From the NCBI GenBank assembly GCA_037962975.1, contig CM075673.1:127306667-127370666 (forward strand): DNA of 64,000 nt, written 5' to 3'. Position numbers and translations under genes: made by a program. Positions within the stretch are counted from its first letter, which is position 1; each line of letters starts with the position of its first letter. The notes under the pieces were generated by a model. That model saw nothing but the letters and a program-made list of their open reading frames with translations. It searched no databases and was not told the origin of the DNA. Shown here piece after piece: positions 33,930-46,100 of this stretch. This DNA is from Clitoria ternatea. Lineage: Eukaryota; Streptophyta; Magnoliopsida; Fabales; Fabaceae.

Positions 33930-34634
33930 CTTAGTGCATTGGTGTAGTAACTCTTCTATATCAACATGAGGAAGGAGTTCTACCCTATTTTTGATGTTCC
34001 TATTGAAGCCATGTAAGAACCTATGCATTTGGGTTTCTTCATCTTCTTCTAAATTGGCCCTAATCATGGCTATCCTAAAGGCTTTGTAGTAGTCTTCTAC
34101 ACTTTTTGAGCCTTGGGTGAGTCTATTTAGCTTTGCTAATAGCTCTCCTCGATAATAGTTAGGAACATATCTTTTTCTTAAGAGGGCTTTTAAGTCTACC
34201 CAATCATCTATGGGTGGAAAGTCATCTCTTTTCCTCTCCTTACATATTTGAGTCCACCACACTAAGGAATAATTTTGGAATGAAAGAGTTGTAATCTTAA
34301 CTTTCTTTTCTTCTTTTATTTGATAAGAATTAAACAATTGCTCAACTTTCATCTCCCATTCTAGGTAAGCCTCAACATCACTCTTACCATTAAAGGGGGG
34401 AATTTCTAGTTTTACCTCTCTTAAGCCTATGTCTTCTCTTTTATGTTCATGGTGTCTTCTATGTCTAGGCTTATCCTCACTATCACTATTGTTATGTCTA
34501 TGATTTCTTTGATTTCTATGTCTAGTTCTAGGGTTCTCATTATGCTCTAGGTTATTTAACCTATTATTGATGTTATTCAAACTTTCCATTATATTATGAA
34601 GCATAGATTTGTTTTCACTATCACTAAAAGACAT
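33930..34634 (-). pseudogene. Gag N-terminal and capsid part of element B
   Basis: Minus-strand frame starting at ATG 34634 (MSFSDSENKSM). An Arg/His-rich basic stretch (about residues 40-75) precedes the gag retrotransposon domain (LEIPPFNGKSDVEAYLEWEMKVEQLF, RKRYVPNYYRGELL, LNRLTQGSKSVEDYYKAF). The gag ends at HQCTKV, where element D interrupts it; the apparent continuation to 33849 is D LTR sequence. Across the insertion the frame resumes at 17128. Confidence 0.88.
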
Positions 34635-36015
34635 CTTTTAAGGTTGTCAAAGAAATTGGAGACAATGAAAACAAAGTTGTAAGAAATCTAGTCGCGGATG
34701 CTTGATGCAAAGCAAATATTAGAAAACACCTAACAATCCTAAAATACAAGTACTAGGTTTCTTTCCTAAGGGGAAACAAGTACCTAAGTTGTCTTGTACT
34801 AGGTTGTATCCTAGGATGTAGTACTATGATTAGTTATGCAAGACCTAGGTTGCCTTTACCTATGTTCCTTATGAGAATCCTAGGTTGTAACTAATCAAGT
34901 AACTAACCCTAAACAAAGCTCACAAATTCAGCCAAGCAAGTAGTTATCTAACCAAATTAGTTTAACTAACTAACTAACACCTAACAAACCCTAACTAGAA
35001 TTAGTTATTTAGTTATGGTAGTTTGAACTAGATATAACAACCCTAACTAACAAACAACCCTAACTAACAACTAATTCTGGTTATGATATTAGTTATGCCA
35101 ACTAGGAATTTGGTTACAAGTAGTTATGACAACTAGACTTAGTTCCAACTATTAACTAATTAACCAACTTAGTTAAGACAAGTAACTAACTAACTACTTC
35201 TAGTTTTAACCAACTAACTAATTAACAAACACTCAAATGCACATGCTACTAAAATCTAGCTAAAATTACTTAAGGAAAATATTAAGAGTCCAAAGTCCAA
35301 AGTCCAATGGGTGCCCAAAATACAAGACAAAAATTCTACTACACTTTTCAAAGAATTAAAAATTTTCCTAAGTTTCTACTAGTACAAGGCTTTTGCTTCC
35401 TTTACAATGGTCTTTAAATTCTTCTCTTGAATTGTAGAAGCTTCACCACACCTAGCAACAACAAAACAAACAAACTTTCACACGAAATTGGTTAGGTAAA
35501 ATAGAAATAACAAATCAAAACCTCACAAGTGTCTCTCTCAAGTGTATCCCTTCTCTTAGGAATCAAGAGACTCAAGCAATTTCCACACCAATCTCAAGTG
35601 TCTCAAGATGCTACCCTCAATGTTATAGAGAAAGAAATTTCAAAGGATTATGAAAGGAAGAAAACTTAAATGATAAACTTTAAGAAAGAATGGAGACAAA
35701 CTAAAAAAAGGCTAATTTGAAAGAAGCTACTCAATTTGGATTCTTTTTGGATTTTTGATTATGAAAAGAACAAAAGAATAAAAAGTTCAAATGAATAAAG
35801 CTACACTAGTGGAATTCAAAATTGAAGATGATGGACAAAACTAGACAAGCAACAAAAATAATATGCAAGAACAAAGGAAAGGGAACCTAAGCCTAGAGAC
35901 TCTAGAGTTGCAACTACTAAGCAAGCAAGTATAATTGAACAAGTGTAAAATGTCAACTAGCAAGCACTTTCTTATGGCTTTAGGGTTTCAAAATTGTCAA
36001 CTTGGTTTGGTTCTC
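34635..36015 (-). other. 5' leader of element B, truncated
   Basis: AT-rich, with repetitive AACTAACTAA and ACCCTAACTA tracts at about 34900-35230. No coding similarity, no primer site and no LTR recognised. Ends in an abrupt change to copia integrase sequence at about 36015. Confidence 0.5.
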
Positions 36016-36479
36016 AACTTCACAAATTTGGCATTGATCATAATTTTTTGGCTCCAAGAACTCCATAACAAAATGGAGTAGTTGAAAGGAAAAATCGATC
36101 TTTAGCGGAGCTCGCAAGAACTATGTTAAATGAAAGTAACATTTCAAAACATTTTTGGGCCGATGCGGTAAATACCGCTTGCCATGTTATGAACCGATGT
36201 TTGATAAGGCATATATTAAAGAAAACCCCCTATGAGCTTTATAAAGGAAGAAAACCAAATATTTCTTATTTTCATATATTTGGATGTAAATGTTTTGTTT
36301 TAAACAATGAAAAGGATAATCTTGACAAATTCGATGCAAAATCTGATGAAGCAATATTCTTAGGTTATTCATCTACTAGTAAAGCATATCAACTCTTTAA
36401 CAAACGAACATATACAATTGAAGAGTCTATACATGTCAAATTTGATGAACTTAACCAAAATCCTCCGAGAAAGGAAATT
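36016..36479 (+). pseudogene. Integrase C-terminal fragment of copia element F
   Basis: Starts mid-domain (KFGIDHNFLAP) and continues NGVVERKNRSLAELARTML, FWADAVNTACHVMNR, KTPYELYKGRKPNISYFHIFGCKCF and the FDAKSDEAIFLGYS segment typical of Ty1/copia integrase tails. An in-frame TAA lies at 36066-36068. The zinc region and first catalytic residues are absent. The frame runs to the GATGA duplication, where element G interrupts; it continues at 58614 once the insertion is set aside. Confidence 0.9.
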
Positions 36480-36484
36480 GATGA
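36480..36484. other. Target site duplication of G, left (GATGA)
   Basis: Matches 58609-58613 exactly. Confidence 0.88.
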
Positions 36485-36644
36485 TAAAACAACCTTACTT
36501 AATTAAAATAAATCCGAAACAAGGGAAAATTTTTTTTCCAAAAATAAATCAAGCAGTCGGGTAATTTAAAAACAACATAAAGGCAAGGAAGCAAAACCGA
36601 CAGCGGAATAACAAGCTTCAGTGAAGAGCCCCACAAAACGTTCA

Positions 36645-36725
36645 CTCGCTCAAGCGAGATCCAACTCCGCTTGAGCGAGACAGCCCAACACGCTTGGGCG
36701 AACACTCATTCGCTTTAGCAAAGCC
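36645..36725. repeat. CGCTCAAGCG palindrome cluster, LTR of G
   Basis: CTCGCTCAAGCGAG (36645-36658), CCGCTTGAGCGAG, CGCTTGGGCGAA and TTCGCTTTAGCAAAG follow each other within 81 bp. The right LTR copy at 55480-55560 keeps TTCGCTTAAGCGAA intact where this copy has two changes. Confidence 0.75.
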
Positions 36726-38110
36726 AGCCCAAAAGCCTTCCATCCGTTCACATTCACAAGGGTGAATCCTTATTCGCTGAGGCGAGAAGCCACACTCAGT
36801 AATTCCCATCACTCGGAACCTGGGGTTCCATTCATTCAGGAACAACCCCAATACACATGCCTCCCTCGGAAGCCCATGTTTAATTCCTTATGTTTATCCA
36901 CATAGGTCACACACATAAGACCCACTCGAAAAATAATAATTATTCCACCCGGAATCTATAGACTTCCCTCACTCGGACATCACCCAATCAAATACCACTC
37001 GGTATACCTAAACCTCAATACAATCGGAATGTATTTCACATTCGTCACTCGGCATATATTTACTTCTCCCACTCGGAGAACACATAGACCTTCATTCACT
37101 CAGAAGGGGTCTCCCCAATTAAATTCCATTCGGGTTTACTCTATCCCCACATCACTCGGAGGAATTTACTAAGTTAAGTCTCACTCGACTTATATATATC
37201 TCATACACTTAGAATATATCCCAATCTTAACCATTACAACATTCCTTACCTCTGAGGTGGTTCACTCGGATTTATCTAATAATTAGCCACTCGGAATATA
37301 TACATAGCCTCACACGGAAATGGCTCCCACCACAATATTCCACTCGGAATTCATTGACTTAGTACTATTCATTCAATCATCACATCCTAACCGACTCAAA
37401 TACATGTTACCAATGTAAACCGTATATATATGTATATAAACATGCACTCGGAATACTGATAACTCAGATTTCTTATACATATAAATTTGTATTCATTATA
37501 CAACATTCTTAAGAGTTGGCCAAGGCTTTAACATAACCATATACAATAGGTACAGTATACTCTGTACACTACTGAAAAATGGTGTAGGCCTTCACACCAT
37601 TCCGAGTCCGACCTGCATATACTGAAAAATGGTGTAGGGGTGAGCTTTTACATATAAAATGTTAGTTATTGGCTCAGATTTAATTCTCAATTCTCAGCTA
37701 TATAATAATATCACTCATTCGGATTCATGCAATTCAGTCAGGATTAAGTAATTCATATCATTCACAATCACATATGCTCACAGTCATAACACACCTTGCA
37801 CTCTGCAACGGTACTAATGTACATACAGATACTCAGTCGAATTTCATACCAATTATTCATGGCTATATTACTCATATTGTTCACTACAGCATGCACCATA
37901 ACCATAACATCATATTGCATTCGGCAATAGCATCAATATATATGTACTCATCCAATCGGGTTTACTTAACTCAATTCCAAACTGTATCAAAGATTTCATT
38001 CACAATATCATATCCACATATTCATGTAATTCACATTGAGCTCAATGACAATCATAAGTGTGCACACAGATATTCAATCAGGTCCGCTTCGCGTGTTATC
38101 AGTTTTTATC

Positions 38111-38366
38111 GTTGCAACGTAGGCTCCTAGCCTTTTATTCAACTCCCAGCTGACTTGGCCATTTTACTGGTACCAAACCGTTTGCCCTCACTTGTAACAC
38201 CAACACTCTCAGCGTCAACGGCGGTGTTACGGGCAGCCCTGAGTCCCACTCAGTCGGCTTGCCTTGAGTCCCACTTAAGGTCTTAACAGCATCCCATGCT
38301 TTTAATAACCGATTCAATGGTAGTGTCCCACACTACATGCTCTCAGCATTCAATGCATCTCATGCA
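38111..38366 (-). repeat. TCCCA-loop hairpin series, 3' LTR of G
   Basis: On the + strand: AGGCT-CCT-AGCCT (38121-38133), CTGAG-TCCCA-CTCAG (38239-38253), CCTTGAG-TCCCA-CTTAAGG (38262-38280), AGCA-TCCCA-TGCT (38288-38300), GTAGTG-TCCCA-CACTAC (38320-38336), ATGC-TCTCA-GCAT (38337-38349) and TGCA-TCTCA-TGCA (38354-38366). Loop is constant or nearly so, stems differ. Confidence 0.78.
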
Positions 38367-39572
38367 CCACGCGCGGAATGATCATACATCACAGATTTCA
38401 CACAGCATATACTTTTACTCAGAAATCCATATTTTCATCGCATACATCACATGCCTTTTAATATAAAAGCCCTAACAGGGGTTAACACCACAGTTCTCAT
38501 GTTATGCACTCAGCATTCAATGTCAGTAACATGCATCCTGTACTTTTAAACACAAAGTCACATACGAAACCAGCATAGCAAGCTCATACATCTCATGTAC
38601 TCGGCAATCCATTCTTTCGTTTCATGCATAACATGTCTTTTTAATATGAGAATTCCCAAACAGGGGTCGACCAACAATTTACACATATACACTCAGTATT
38701 CGAATCATCAGTAACATGCATTTCACACAGTTAAACCTAAACCATGCATTGGAATTAGTATAACAAATTCATACACTCGGCAATTCAAAAGAGTCAACAT
38801 GCATTTCAGTATAAACATCAAACAGATATTTTTCCACTGCCTCACAATAAAATACGCTCGGCAATCACCATAATAGCATACACATACATTCACTTTGCAT
38901 TCTCATGATCATCTACGCAGATCTCATGAACGAAAACCAACATGCACCACACATTCGACTACCACTCAATCACAGTACCATAATCAACAAATTACTAGTG
39001 CAACGCAACACAGTGAAGAGATTTCACCTAGTATCCGTCCATAAACCATGCATTTGAGATGTAAGTTAGCTCCCCCTACCTGGAATGAAGATCCCAGAAG
39101 CTCCTCGGCCTACGGCTTCTCAATCAGGCGTCCATGCCTCCAGTCATCCATCGGCGCTCTGCTCTCAGCTTTGGGAGAATCAACGCTGCTTCCTCCCAAG
39201 GAGCTCTGCTACCAAAGCACTCAACGCTCTTGCATGTAAGGACAGTGGGGAGTTCAAGTCTCCAAAGCACACGCTGTCCTATTACTCGGTCCAGTGAAGG
39301 GTTCCCAAGCCTACGAGACACACAGCGCTCTGCACCCTCTCTTGAGCAGCCTTATCTTACCACAAGTAAAACAACTCTACAACTCTGAGGCACGTCAACG
39401 CTGCCCACACATCCACTCGAAATCCTGTTAGCCTTTGAGTGAAAGAAAAGGGTGAAGAAGAAGAAAAACAGTAGAAAACAAGAGGCCAGATGCATGCACG
39501 AAGAAAGATGTCCAGCTTTCATGTTTTTCCCAGCAGCGTGAATAAAAATGAGGGAAAGAGAGAGCTGAAGTT

Positions 39573-39580
39573 CTTTTATA
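39573..39580 (-). promoter_or_regulatory. TATA box, 3' LTR of G
   Basis: TATAAAAG on the minus strand in GGTATAAAAGAAC, about 160 bp from the LTR start. Confidence 0.65.
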
Positions 39581-39727
39581 CCACCAGGGGCACATGCGTC
39601 CTTTCACCTGGCATTATTATTATTATTATTTATTCAATCACTTCTAACTAATCAACAATTAGTCTAATCAACCATTAATCTTAATTCTGTAATTAACCCT
39701 TAATTAATGGCTTAATCTCAATCGGTA

Positions 39728-39732
39728 AAATC
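39728..39732. other. Target site duplication of C, left (AAATC)
   Basis: Pairs with AAGTC at 51183-51187, one difference; joining the flanks gives a continuous G LTR. Confidence 0.8.
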
Positions 39733-41624
39733 TGTAACACCCTAATTTAAACAAATCATAGACAAGAAAAACAGGGAAATTTTTTTCACAATTAAAAGAA
39801 GATCAGAATGCCTTGGCACAAGAAAATGAAAGGAGAAGAAGAACAAGAGAGATAAAACCGATTCAGAGGAACTGACAGCGGAAGAAAAGGAAATCGCTTA
39901 GGCGATCCACGCAGCAACGCATACTCGCTCAAGCGAGAGCTCCTCTCGGTATCCGCTCGCTTCACTTGGCATTTCCACACTCGGATTCCAGCGCCTAGTT
40001 CCCTCGGAAGAGTCCGATCTCGGTTCACTCGGATTTGGCTCATGCTCTCACTAGTCCCACTCGGAAATGTAATTTATTCCACGACTTCAACACGCAGAAC
40101 ACATGCACGAATGATATGGGAACGGCCCTTACTATCACTCACTCGGAATCTATGAGAACTCCTCACTCGGAACAACCTTCGCGCCCTTTTTGTCACTCGG
40201 AGTATCTTACCTAGTTTTCACTCGATAACCATAACCTTCCACCTCTCAATATCCTACCAAGTTAAGACTCACTCAGATTCTTTCCTTACCAACAGTCTAC
40301 TACAGTAGGGTCCCCTAGGGTCTAAGGTGTCACTCTCCAGTCGGAAAACCATCACTCAGCAATCTCTCACTCGGGGATCATTGACTATTCCACGCTCGGG
40401 AGGATTCCTAGCAGCTAGTCGTTGGGGCAGTCTTCTACGTCAATCCCTACTCGGAGCTATCTAATTTCCCTCACTCAGAACGTCTGAATCTCTTCCACTT
40501 GGTGATAGAATCGTAAACTTGCCCTCCAGACCATGAATTGGCTTCCTTCATGTTGAGTTATGTTATTTCCTACACATTCAGGAATATGAACGCACATATA
40601 TTTAAAGATCACCCAGACATTTCACAGCATGAGATAGACATGCAACATGACATAAGCATAGGCATATATATATATATATAAGTGTATATCATAATTTTAC
40701 AACCACGAAGTCATGTTCCCATTCCAAGGAATTCAACTCTGTTTAAAAAGGCTAACAACAAAACATGAGCCGGCCAAGGCTTAACTCAAAACACTATATG
40801 CAGCATATACACAGTTAAGATATTCCATAGTGCATTAGCACTTCACCCGGCATTTCAGCTCCTCCTCCAATCCTCATTACGAGAGATGTTCACTGAAAAT
40901 TGCCACAGCAGGGGTGAGCATCTTAAATTTTAAATGATAGATACTGACTCAGGTTGCCTCACACTTATACAACAATATATATATATATATGCACAATTAT
41001 ACATGGTAACAATTACAGTCAGGGCAATATCAATCAGCCAGAACACACACAAGATCCTTACCGATCGGGATTCATCAGATATCACTCGGCCCTTCACACG
41101 CATCAACTTGATGATATCATCATACAACAATCAGTAGTATTATATTGAGATCCGTGAATTAGAATGCATCTTTTGAACATTATCAATCAGAATCCATAGT
41201 CCTCACTCGGCTATACATATATATATGTAACTCTCCAATACATAACATACATTCATGGAATAGATTTCAATCAGCATTAACAGCATATCCACACGGAATA
41301 GCACACTCGGTCATAAGTACATATATGTATGTATATATATTATCTTACTAACACCGTCACAAGCATAATTAATTCTACACAAAATCAGTAGCAATATAAA
41401 CACAGATTATTCACTCGGTTATATACATTCATCCTTTCGATAATGTAGTCACCTGCATGATCAATCCCAAACAATATCAGCAGTTAAAACAGAGTGATTC
41501 ACTCGGTTATAAACATTCATCATCTCATTAACACCTTCGCATGCATAACCTATTCCAAACAATATCAATAGTTACTAGGCACATAGCATTTCACTCGGTT
41601 CTGCATTCGTGTGTATCGGTTTAG

Positions 41625-41889
41625 ACGTTGCAACGTAGGCTCTCAGCCTTTTTGTACATAGCTCTCAGCTATCAAATCAACTTCCAGCTGCTTGGCCGTT
41701 TTACAGGTACCCAACCATTTGCCCACAGGTGACACCAACGCTCTCAGCGCCAACGGAGGTGTTCACAGGCAGCCCGAGTCCCACTCAAGGCTACCTTGAG
41801 TCCCACTCAAGGATTTCATAGCGTCCCACGCTTTATAACTGATGGTAGTGTCCCACACTACGTGCTCCCAGCACAACGCATCCCATGCG
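41625..41889 (-). repeat. TCCCA-loop hairpin series, 3' LTR of C
   Basis: On the + strand: ACGTTGCAACGT (41625-41636), AGGCT-CTC-AGCCT (41637-41649), ATAGCT-CTC-AGCTAT (41658-41672), CGCT-CTC-AGCG (41739-41749), GAG-TCCCA-CTC (41776-41786), CCTTGAG-TCCCA-CTCAAGG (41794-41812), AGCG-TCCCA-CGCT (41820-41832), GTAGTG-TCCCA-CACTAC (41845-41861), GTGC-TCCCA-GCAC (41862-41874) and CGCA-TCCCA-TGCG (41877-41889). The element is on the minus strand, so its RNA shows TGGGA loops. Confidence 0.82.
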
Positions 41890-42737
41890 CCACACGCGGA
41901 TTCATCACACAACATAGATTTCATGCACACACCCTTCACTCGGTTATACATATTTCACATGCAGTCGGTAATACGCATTTCCAAGATTCCACGTATTAAT
42001 TTATCACACACATACTTTTATGCAATCATCATCATAGCTCTATTAACAACATATGAGTCCAATGCAACCGGTGTCAATCAATATCAAGCTTCTAACAGCA
42101 TTCTTATCAACTCCATCATAACATGCACTCGGTATACAGCAGTATCAGAACTTACTCAACACATGCATCCATATGAAAATCAACAGGTTCAAACAAACAT
42201 TCCAATCAGCACAACATAATATGCAGTCGGTATACAACAGTGTCAAGACTTAATCAACGCATGCATACATATGAACATGAACCGATTCAACAAAGCATTC
42301 TAGTCAACACAATATAACATGCAATTGGGTTCTGTGATATCGGAACTCAAACAACGCATGCATCTTCAAGGATGAAATAACATGCAACATTCACCCTCAC
42401 TTATCTTACACTCGGGCATTCCACATGCAAGCATATCATACAAGATACAAAATCATCATTATTAACACTCGAAACCCGTTCATAACCAATGCATTTAACA
42501 TGTAAGGTACTCCCCCTACCAACTACGAGACTCCGAGGGACTTTTCTGCTTGGGTGTTGATTCTCTTCCTCGCTGCTTCACTCAACGCTTCCACTCGCCT
42601 AGCCTTTACTTGAATGCTACTGCCCTCCACGAGTAGTGCAGGGCTGTTTCTGCTTCTGCTTCGACGCTCGTTTACTACTCATGTGAGGGAGCTCTGACTC
42701 CTCTGCAACACTGTCACTCGGCTTCCGAAACAGGGAA

Positions 42738-42836
42738 TGGAACAGAGAATAGAGAAGGAGAAGAGAAGAAGGAAGAAGAAGAAGAAGAAGAACAAGGGAG
42801 AAAGAGAAGAAGGAAGAAGAAGAAGAAAAAGAAACT
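42738..42836. repeat. GAA/GAG-rich microsatellite in LTR of C
   Basis: About 100 bp of GAA and GAG triplets. The right LTR (50838-50908) has lost ~35 bp of it. Confidence 0.8.
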
Positions 42837-42880
42837 CGCAGGGGATTCTGAAGAACGAATGCAAGGAAGGCCATCATCCA

Positions 42881-42888
42881 CTTATAAA
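42881..42888 (-). promoter_or_regulatory. TATA-like box, 3' LTR of C
   Basis: TTTATAAG on the minus strand, about 220 bp into the LTR; same relative place as TATAAAAG in G. Confidence 0.5.
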
Positions 42889-43109
42889 CACATGCATGAG
42901 GGAAGGAATGGTGGGGTGGGAAAACGCGAGGAGCAGTCTGCTCACGTCACCCAGTCCCATCAGCACCCACTAAAGCCAATCCTCCTTTTAAATCCGCACA
43001 CCCTTTGATTAATTAAATTAATGGTAATTAATGATCAAATTCCCACTTCTGAAATTATTATTTTAATGGCTTTATTCACCCGATACATTATTAAAATTGG
43101 GATGTTACA

Positions 43110-43121
43110 GTTCTCCCCCAC
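43110..43121 (-). other. Polypurine tract of C
   Basis: Minus strand TGGGGGAGAAC directly before the 3' LTR. Confidence 0.85.
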
Positions 43122-46100
43122 TTCAAAAGAATTTCGTCCTCGAAATTCGGTCGGTAACTCACCTTGGTCAAACAACTCAGGGTACTGCTGCCTCATGGCA
43201 TCCTCGCGCTCCCAGGTATAAGAGGTATACCCGTCCTGCTACCATTCCATTCAACCAGTTGCACATTCTTACTCCTTAATCGCTTTACTGATCGGTCCAT
43301 GATCCTAGTCGGTATAGTTGTAGTGGTCAGATCTTCCTTGATTTCTACCTCATCATCAGGCATTGTGTGAGTAGAATCTGGCAGGTTCTTTCTTAGTTGA
43401 GACACATGAAACACGTCATGCAATCAAGATAAATGAGTCGGTAATGCTATTTGGTATGCCATGGAGCTGACTCGTTTCAACACCTCATAAGGCCCAATGT
43501 ATCGAGGGCTCAGCTTTCTGCTTTTCAAGGCTCGCCCGACTCCTTTACTCGGTGAAGTCCTCAAAAATACCTTGTCTCCGACTGAAAATTCCAATGGTCT
43601 GGTGCGTTTGTCATGGTAGCTCTTTTGCCTATCTTGAGACGCCTTCATCTTTTCTCTTATCACCCGGATCTGTTCTGAAGTTTGCTTCACCACCTCTGGT
43701 CCCAATAACAGACTCTCACTCGTTTCCGACCAGCAAAGCGGGGTTCGGCATCTTCGACCATACAGTGCTTCGTAGGGTGCCATACCAATACTGTGGTGAT
43801 GGCTGTTGTTGTACGTAAACTCGATCAGGGGAAGGTATTGCTCCCAATCCCCACCGTGCTCTAACACACACGCCCTTAGTAAGTCCTCTAGGCTTTGGAT
43901 TGTTCGCTCGGATTGCCCATCAGATTGGGGGTGGTAAGCATAACTAAGCCAAAGTTTCGTACCCATTTCCTGGTGCAGACTGGTCCAAAACCGGGACGTG
44001 AACCTAGGATCCCTATCTGATACGATGAAAGTCGGTATACCATGCAGTCGGACAACTTCGCGAATATAAATCTGAGCTAACCTATGTATCGGGTACTTCA
44101 TGTTCATAGGCAAAAAGTGTGCACTCTTCGTCAGTCGGTCAACAATGACCCAAATCGCATCATGGCCCGCTCAGTTTTTGGGCAATCCCATGACAAAGTC
44201 CATGGCAATTGAGTCCCACTTCCACACGGGAATCTCCAGGGGTTGCAATGCACCGTACGGCTTTTGGTGCTCCACTTTTGACTTCTGACAGGTGATGCAC
44301 CGAGCCACATATTCTGCCACGTTCCTTTTCAATCCAGGCCACCAGAACTGGGTTCTCAGGTCGTGGCACCCGGGTGGATACTTAGCAAGCTCTTGTGAGC
44401 TTCATCAAGCACCATTCCTCTCAATTCTCCTCCACTCGGCACGTACACTCTGTTTCTTACTCGGAAGATTCCATCTAATCCTTCGGTTAAGGACAAATCC
44501 TTACCTCGGGCCTGAGTCTCCTTCATCTCAGCCAAGTAGGAATCTGACTGCTGTTGCTCGTACACGGATTTCAGGAATTCATTGGTAATCCTCAGCGTGC
44601 CGATCATCATTTTTCGAGAGTAGGGGGTGTCAACATATAAGTTCATGTCTCGAAACTGTTCCAATAATTCCACCTCCTTCACCATCATCACTGCTGCATG
44701 AAGGGATTTCCGACCCAACGCGTCGGCAACAACATTTGCCTTACCCGGATGGTACCTTAGCTCGAAATCATAATCTTTTAAAAATTCCATCCATCTCCTC
44801 TGCCTCATGTTCAGCTCCTTCTGGTCGAATAAGTATCTGAGGCTCTTGTGTTCACTGTATACTTCAAATCTGGACCCGAACAAATAATGCCTCCAGATTC
44901 TTAATGCGAACACCACAGCTGCCAATTCTAAGTCGTGGGTCGGATAATGCTGCTCGTGAGGTCTCAATTGCCGAGACGCATACGCTATCACTCGGTCTTT
45001 CTGCATCAACACGCATCCTAATCTGAGTCCTGATGCATCACAGTAAACCACGAAGTTCTCTTGTAAGTCAGGTAATGCCAGTACTGGAGCAGTCATCAAC
45101 TTGTCCTTTAGCTCTCAGAAACTGTTCTCGCACTCGGGACTCCATACGAAGGGAATGTTTTTCCGAGTCAATTTAGTCAGTGGCGAGGCCAACTTGGAAA
45201 AACCTTCAATGAATCTTCTATAATAACCTGCCAGGCCCATAAAGCTCCTTATCTCCGAGACTGACTTGGGTCTCTCCCATGCCATTACAGCTGCCACCTT
45301 TGAAGGATCCACCGAGACACCTTTCTCAGAAATCACATGTCCGAGGAAATAGATTTTATCCATCCAGAAATCACATTTCGAAAGCTTTGCAAACAACTGC
45401 TTTTCCTTCAATACTTGAAGTACCGCTCGGAGATGTTCTTCATGCTCCTTAGGAGTCTTGGAGTAAACTAGGATGTCATCAATGAAAACAACTACGAATC
45501 GGTCTAAATACGGTTGGAATATGCTGTTCATGTAATTCATGAAGATAGCAGGGGCGTTTGTCACACCAAACGGCATCACTACATACTCGTAGTGACCATA
45601 CCGAGTCCTAAAGGCAGTCTTCGGAATATCCGACTCCTTCACTCGGATTTGGTGGTATCCCGATCGTAGGTCAATTTTTGAGAAAATCGAGGCTCCACGC
45701 AGTTGGTCAATGAGGTCATCAATTCTGGGCAACGGGTACCGATTCTTAATCGTGAGTTTGTTTAGCTGTCGGTAGTCTATACAAAGCCTCATGCTGCCAT
45801 CCTTCTTCTTAACAAGCAGTACAGGTGCGCCCCAAGGTGATACACTCGGTCTAATGAATTGTTTTTCGAGTAACTCGTCTACTTGCTTCTTTAGCTCGGC
45901 CAATTCAGTTGAGGACATTCTATAAGGTGCATTGGAGACTGGCTCGGCTCCAGGGATCAGGTCTATAGAGAATTCGACTTCTCTATTGGGAGGGACACTT
46001 GGTACGTCTTCAGGAAACACCTCTGGGAATTCACAGACAGTTGGAATTTCGTTCACTCGGGTTTTACTCTCACCCTCGGTTAGACAAAGCATCATAAACA

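Larger units (their letters stand above)
12458..36015 (-). mobile_element. Element B: CRM-like Ty3 element, split by element D
   Basis: Read on the minus strand: leader and gag at 36015-33925, interruption by D, then gag zinc knuckle, protease, reverse transcriptase, RNase H, integrase and the start of the 3' LTR at 17128-12463. Pol segments such as SFHGLASFYRRFVKDF and the GPLTRAR tail beyond integrase resemble the CRM (centromeric) chromovirus group; a Reina relative is the alternative. The gag frame reads through cleanly when D and one TCTAC copy are removed. The 5' LTR is missing because the leader is joined at about 36015 to copia sequence. Old and multiply broken. Confidence 0.8.
36485..39732 (-). 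repeat. 3' LTR of element G (interrupted by C near its edge)
   Basis: Direct repeat of 55319-58608, with only scattered differences by eye. The last bases, AGGATGTTACA, are displaced to 51188-51198 by element C. Carries palindromes (36645-36725), many CACTCGG motifs, a hairpin series (38111-38366) and a TATA box (39573-39580). Confidence 0.9.
39733..43109 (-). repeat. 3' LTR of element C
   Basis: Direct repeat of 47846-51182. Carries palindromes (39892-39937), dense CACTCGG motifs, AT dinucleotide runs (about 40666-40680 and 40975-40990), a hairpin series (41625-41889), a GAA/GAG-rich tract and a TATA box. Confidence 0.95.

Noticed and set aside
42617..42973. Lys/Glu- or Phe/Leu-rich small proteins across the GAA tract
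   Set aside because: Low-complexity translation of a microsatellite within an LTR.
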